From Rotaria sp. Silwood1 (taxonomy: Eukaryota; Rotifera; Eurotatoria; Philodinida; Philodinidae), in assembly GCA_905250075.1 (NCBI GenBank), contig CAJNOP010000030.1, positions 660,391-724,390 on the forward strand: a stretch of 64,000 bases of DNA, in the 5' to 3' direction. A program made the translations under genes and the position numbers. Within the stretch, counting starts at the first letter, position 1; every line of letters starts with the position of its first letter. Positions 60,701 through 64,000 of the stretch are shown one piece after another. The notes under the pieces are model-generated. The model made no database searches. It worked only from the letters and a program-made list of their open reading frames with translations, and was not told where the DNA came from.

Positions 60701-60900
60701 TAAATGATAAATTAGAAGATGAACGTACACGAAGTGATGTTTTACAACGAGAAAATGAACGTTTACGTGCATTACGTACAAAAGATTTACTCAATAATAG
60801 TAATGATAAACTTGTTATATCAAGATCACATTCACCATTATTACCAACTAATTCCAATGATATACAACAAACAAATTCTTCTATAGAAGAATCTATTTGA
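57705..60900 (+). CDS. LRRFIP-type coiled-coil protein (flightless-interacting protein homolog)
   Basis: Ten exons: 57705-57773, 57824-57910, 57972-58040, 58104-58217, 58269-58439, 58492-58584, 58652-58937, 59001-59080, 59953-60057, 60691-60900. They join in frame to 427 aa. The N terminus (DDIAKEAELRLQYEREQNRE, then ARQIRHKELEK) matches the conserved start of LRRFIP1/2, where an EAEARL...RAEAR...KELE block occurs. The C-terminal coil (RYKQQLDDAERIENELKQER, then RRLQRELRIINDKLEDE) matches the family's closing coiled coil. Vertebrate LRRFIPs bind the leucine-rich repeats of Flightless-I and modulate Toll and Wnt signalling; that role here is inference. Most of residues 80-390 is predicted coiled coil, rich in Asn, Gln and Lys. 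The last two introns are 872 and 633 nt, the others 50-67 nt. The first donor is GTTTGG, somewhat unusual. Confidence 0.87.
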
Positions 60901-61169
60901 ATTTCGTTTTTTTTGTCAGTTGTGATATAACATTAATCTGTTTGATATTATTTATTTTATGCATTCATATCATTGTTGAGTTCTATTTTTTTTTTTTTTT
61001 TTGTGTTTATATTTATTTTCTTTCTTGTCAAAACTTATAGACAGATAGTCTTTTTTTTCTTTTTGAAAGATTGTTATGCAGATAAAGATATAAGTAATAT
61101 ATTTAGTATTTTGTGGAAAAAAAAAACTGAATAAAGAGAAGATCATTCGTTTTATATATTGAATTTAAA
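60901..61169. other. Short convergent spacer
   Basis: Between the 3' ends of the LRRFIP-type gene and the BTB-BACK gene. Contains T-rich runs and AATAAAG near 61132, a plausible poly(A) signal for the plus-strand gene. Confidence 0.5.
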
Positions 61170-63639
61170 TTAAGAACGATGTCTATTTCGATTTGTTTGA
61201 CGACTATCAGAACCGTTTAGGTTTAACTTTTGTTCAATTGGTTTTGATGTTGAACTTGAACGACGGTTGGATTTTTCATAAGCAAGACTAAAAGAAGTGA
61301 AATCAATTAAATTTTTTTTTTAAATAGAAAAAAAAAATTACTGTCAAGCCTCTTATCAACGGATAATGAAATTGTGAGATTTCCAGAGAGTACTTGAATT
61401 CAAGGGAAAATTAAAATAGCCTTAACATCGTTCGCACGAGTGATTTATTTATCAAGTGTAAAGGCTGTTTGAGTGAATTTTTCTCCAAAAGGAATATATC
61501 TACAACTAAATGAAATAAAGATAATTCGATCTGAAGTTGTGTTCACAATTAGGTCTTATTATTTTTCTAGTATACACTGAAATTTTCAGCTATAACAGAT
61601 GTTTTCTCTTCAAGATATTGAATTATCAAACAATGTTAACACGAAAGATGTTGTCTCAAAGAGAAAGCATGCGTTTCAACTGAAAATTTTGATGCATACT
61701 ATAAATAATAGAATTTAATTTTAAACACAATTTCAGATCGACATACTTTTATTTAATTTTACTGTCGATATCTTATTTTTGAAGGAAAATTTAAACAATA
61801 GTAACTTTTGACTAATAGGTCATAAGTATCAATAGCTTCAAAGCTGTCTTAAATCTATAGAGTTCTACTTTTTGGACAAAATATAAGCTGAAAAGCGAGG
61901 AAACAGTTAGGATACATTTGTCATGAGTTATTTTCAAAGCCTTTTAAATTATACTGGGTCATAGATGGAATTGGTCTAAAATTTTTCAGACCGGTACTGG
62001 TGTCGGTCTGACTTTGTCAGATTGGATCGAACCGGTCGGTCTACCGGTAACGTATGATACATCAATAAGTCACAGAAAGAAAAAGAAGTAGTTTAAATAT
62101 GGAGAATACAGTTTATCGCGTGGCAAACTTGATTTGTCAAGTTGTATCACATGCCTGATATAGAGATGGAACCAGTCTGAATTTTTGACAACTAGTACTG
62201 ATACTAGTCTGAAAAGGTTAGACAGGTCGGTCTACCGGTTTCATCTCTGTATTGGGTATATACAATAAACAGATCTATGTTGAACTGTTCTATAATACTA
62301 ACAGTAATCGACTTAGAGCAACTAATAATTTCAGAGTATTTTATTCAATGTTTTTCATATATATGTGAAAACAATGAAACTATAAGAACGTTGATTAGTA
62401 ATATGAATTTTGTCTTCAAGCTCTTCGTATTTTTTAAAGTTCGTATAAATGTTTAAATTTCTGAAAATTCTTAATATATAAAATTAAATCGTGAGGCATT
62501 AAATCACTCTTATATTTAGATTTCTTCAAATGAAACAGTAAATCTTTAACAATGAAATATTGTAACAAATTATCCAAGTTCAGATTTATTAATGTAGGTT
62601 TAAGAAATGTATTAACTAACAATGAAGACGTCAATTTATATGATATTTCATAGAGGACACATCAAAACTAAATCATTGATGAAATACCAAAAATCAAAAA
62701 CATTTTGATTTTCCTATCCGAAAAGGCAAGACCATCTTCTTAAACTAATACTCGATAGACTCAATATTTCGAGTTGAAAATTTCATTTTGAAATTCTTAG
62801 CACGAAGTAAACTGCTTTTAGAAAGTTTCATGAACATTAAATGAACAAATTGTTGAGGTGAAGTTTAATAAATGTTACTCAATGATATCTATTAAAATGC
62901 TAATTCAGTGCATCTATCATCAATAAATGATATCATATTATTTAAAACAAACATTGATGATTATAATATATATATTTATTGAACTCACGTCATTTGTTCT
63001 TTAATTAATAATGTTAATTTTGAATTTTCAGCTAATTCATGACTTGCAGTTAACCATTCTCGTTGTTGTTCATAATCTAATTTATTCCATCGAATTCTTT
63101 TAAATAAATGCATTATAATTTGACTATTTTCTACATGATTTGATGTAATCCAATTTAAAATTCGACTTAAAACAATTGTTTCATCACGATTTTGTATTGT
63201 TTCATCAGCTAATATATTTGAAATAGTTGTATATGGTAATTGTAGAAAATTTTTCATATTAATACATTGATTAAAATTTTTTGATAAATAATAATGTGAT
63301 TCATAAAAAGATTTTTTCATTCCATAACGTCTTGATAATTCAAGTACACGAAATACATGACGTTTTTCAAATGTTGATAAAAATTCTTCACATATTTCAA
63401 AAATTTTTCCAATATCAAGTTCTTTTGCACAATTTAAAATATCATTTACATTACGAAATGTTAATGTTAATTCACCTGAAGATATATATTTATATACATT
63501 TCCTTTTTTTTTCTCTTTCTCTCTCATAAAATCAATACCAGTATATAAAAAATTTAAAACTAGTTGAAGACCTTTATGTGATGTATGTCGAAGATGAGTA
63601 CGTGTAACAAAATCAGTTCGACGTTCACGAAAAAACAAA
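61170..63639 (-). CDS. BTB-BACK domain protein, 5' partial
   Basis: Two exons seen in coding order: 63639-62989 and 61287-61170. The upstream exon starts in mid-codon after a good acceptor (TTTATTTAG), so earlier exons with the N-terminal half of the BTB fold lie further right or outside. The first exon holds the end of BTB (SHKGLQLVLNFLYTG, GELTLTFRNVNDILNCAKEL) and a BACK domain (VFRVLELSRRYGMKKSFYES ... LSRILNWITSN). The second exon encodes a basic, Ser-rich tail (KSNRRSSSTSKPIEQ ... RNRHRS) and the stop. No kelch repeats follow. BTB-BACK proteins usually serve as Cullin-3 substrate adaptors; without kelch repeats the substrate-binding part is unclear. A KEKKKG insertion splits the BTB segment. 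The 1.7-kb intron carries repeat fragments. Confidence 0.82.
61968..62050. repeat. CCGGTC-rich repeat family, copy 2
   Basis: ATAGATGGAATTGGTC leads to GACCGGTACTGGTGTCGGTC and GAACCGGTCGGTCTACCGGT. It resembles the neighbouring copy at 62161 and the one at 52722. It lies in the large BTB-BACK intron. Borders are not clear. Confidence 0.5.
62161..62250. repeat. CCGGTC-rich repeat family, copy 3 (MITE-like)
   Basis: Begins TAGAGATGGAACCAGTC and ends GACAGGTCGGTCTACCGGTTTC followed by ATCTCTGTA, so the AGAGATG...CATCTCT ends face each other. This recalls hAT-type ends such as the MITE at 14312. No clean 8-bp target duplication was found. Confidence 0.5.
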
Positions 63640-64000
63640 CTAAATAAAGAAAATCAAAACTAACAACAGAAACTCTTTCAACTAATAAATGGCTTTTGAT
63701 TCAATATTATGTAGACCTAAATCAACTACGAATATTCTTAAAAGAGTTCGTTCTCTTAGTTCACAGCAAGAGGAAAAACTACATCAGTTATAATAGAGAT
63801 TAGATCATTCTGGAACTTTCTAGAATCCTTCAAGAGATTCTACTCTACATTCTAACTAGTATAAATATTGTGAGTTTTCGTATTCAATATAAGCGAAAGA
63901 GTCTTATTGTAGATATTAATCAGTATAGTGATGATATTGTTGATTTAACAGAATCAGATAAAGATGGATATAGAAAATTAGGAACAAGTTGAATTTTAAG
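63640..64000. other. Right edge of window
   Basis: Presumed intron or upstream region of the BTB-BACK gene. No BTB N-terminal exon is visible on the minus strand. On the plus strand the last ~100 bases read INQYSDDIVDLTESDKDGY and RKLGTS then TGA, which looks mildly coding but has no recognised family. Confidence 0.35.

Noticed and set aside
1..64000. CRISPR arrays, bacterial operons, rRNA genes
   Set aside because: No regularly spaced repeats, no bacterial-style gene packing and no rRNA-like sequence was seen; the gene structure is eukaryotic.

Overview
The window looks like animal (metazoan) nuclear DNA, most likely from a bdelloid rotifer. It is very AT-rich. Genes are split by short GT-AG introns of about 50-75 nt with occasional introns of 0.5-2 kb. 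Families found here (an R-S-E type ADP-ribosyltransferase, a family of divergent nuclear receptors, cut-and-paste transposon derivatives) fit that assignment, which is an inference from content and not proven. Exons were assembled by hand from splice signals and reading-frame continuity; exon lists are in the evidence fields.

Left part (1-26 kb): a degenerate TG/CA-rich tract, then a secreted multi-domain protein (1322-3481, +), a fibronectin-II/CAP secreted protein (5471-7375, +), a GH18 chitinase of nine exons with a C-terminal membrane or GPI tail (8652-12212, -), an ADP-ribosyltransferase with an extra C-terminal module (12778-14058, +), a single-pass membrane protein (18042-18503, -) and ribosomal protein eS21 (22750-23031, +). 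A perfectly delimited hAT-type MITE lies at 14312-14534. The rest is AT-rich sequence with one decayed gene remnant near 21.2-21.9 kb and an assembly gap at 25769.

Middle part (26-55 kb): five nuclear hormone receptor genes in tandem on the minus strand, all with the same three-exon layout (186 + about 234 + about 750 nt; exon 1 ends between the two zinc fingers, exon 3 holds the ligand-binding domain). One copy has lost its last helix to a stop codon, one is cut by an assembly gap, two share a conversion-like tract, and two lie in a larger tandem duplication. The spacers and introns hold several transposon families. The most striking is a stack of insertions at 29.23-32.36 kb: a piggyBac-like element containing a hAT-like foldback element, whose arms were each hit by another hAT-type element, one of which was then hit by a retroposon. 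Target-site duplications are visible at most levels.

Right part (55-64 kb): a foldback element, a four-pass membrane protein (56488-57146, -), an LRRFIP-type coiled-coil gene of ten exons (57705-60900, +), and the 3' part of a BTB-BACK gene (61170-63639, -) whose 5' exons lie outside the window or were not found.

There is no operon-like arrangement. The secreted or surface genes on the left are unrelated neighbours. The receptor array is the one real gene cluster.
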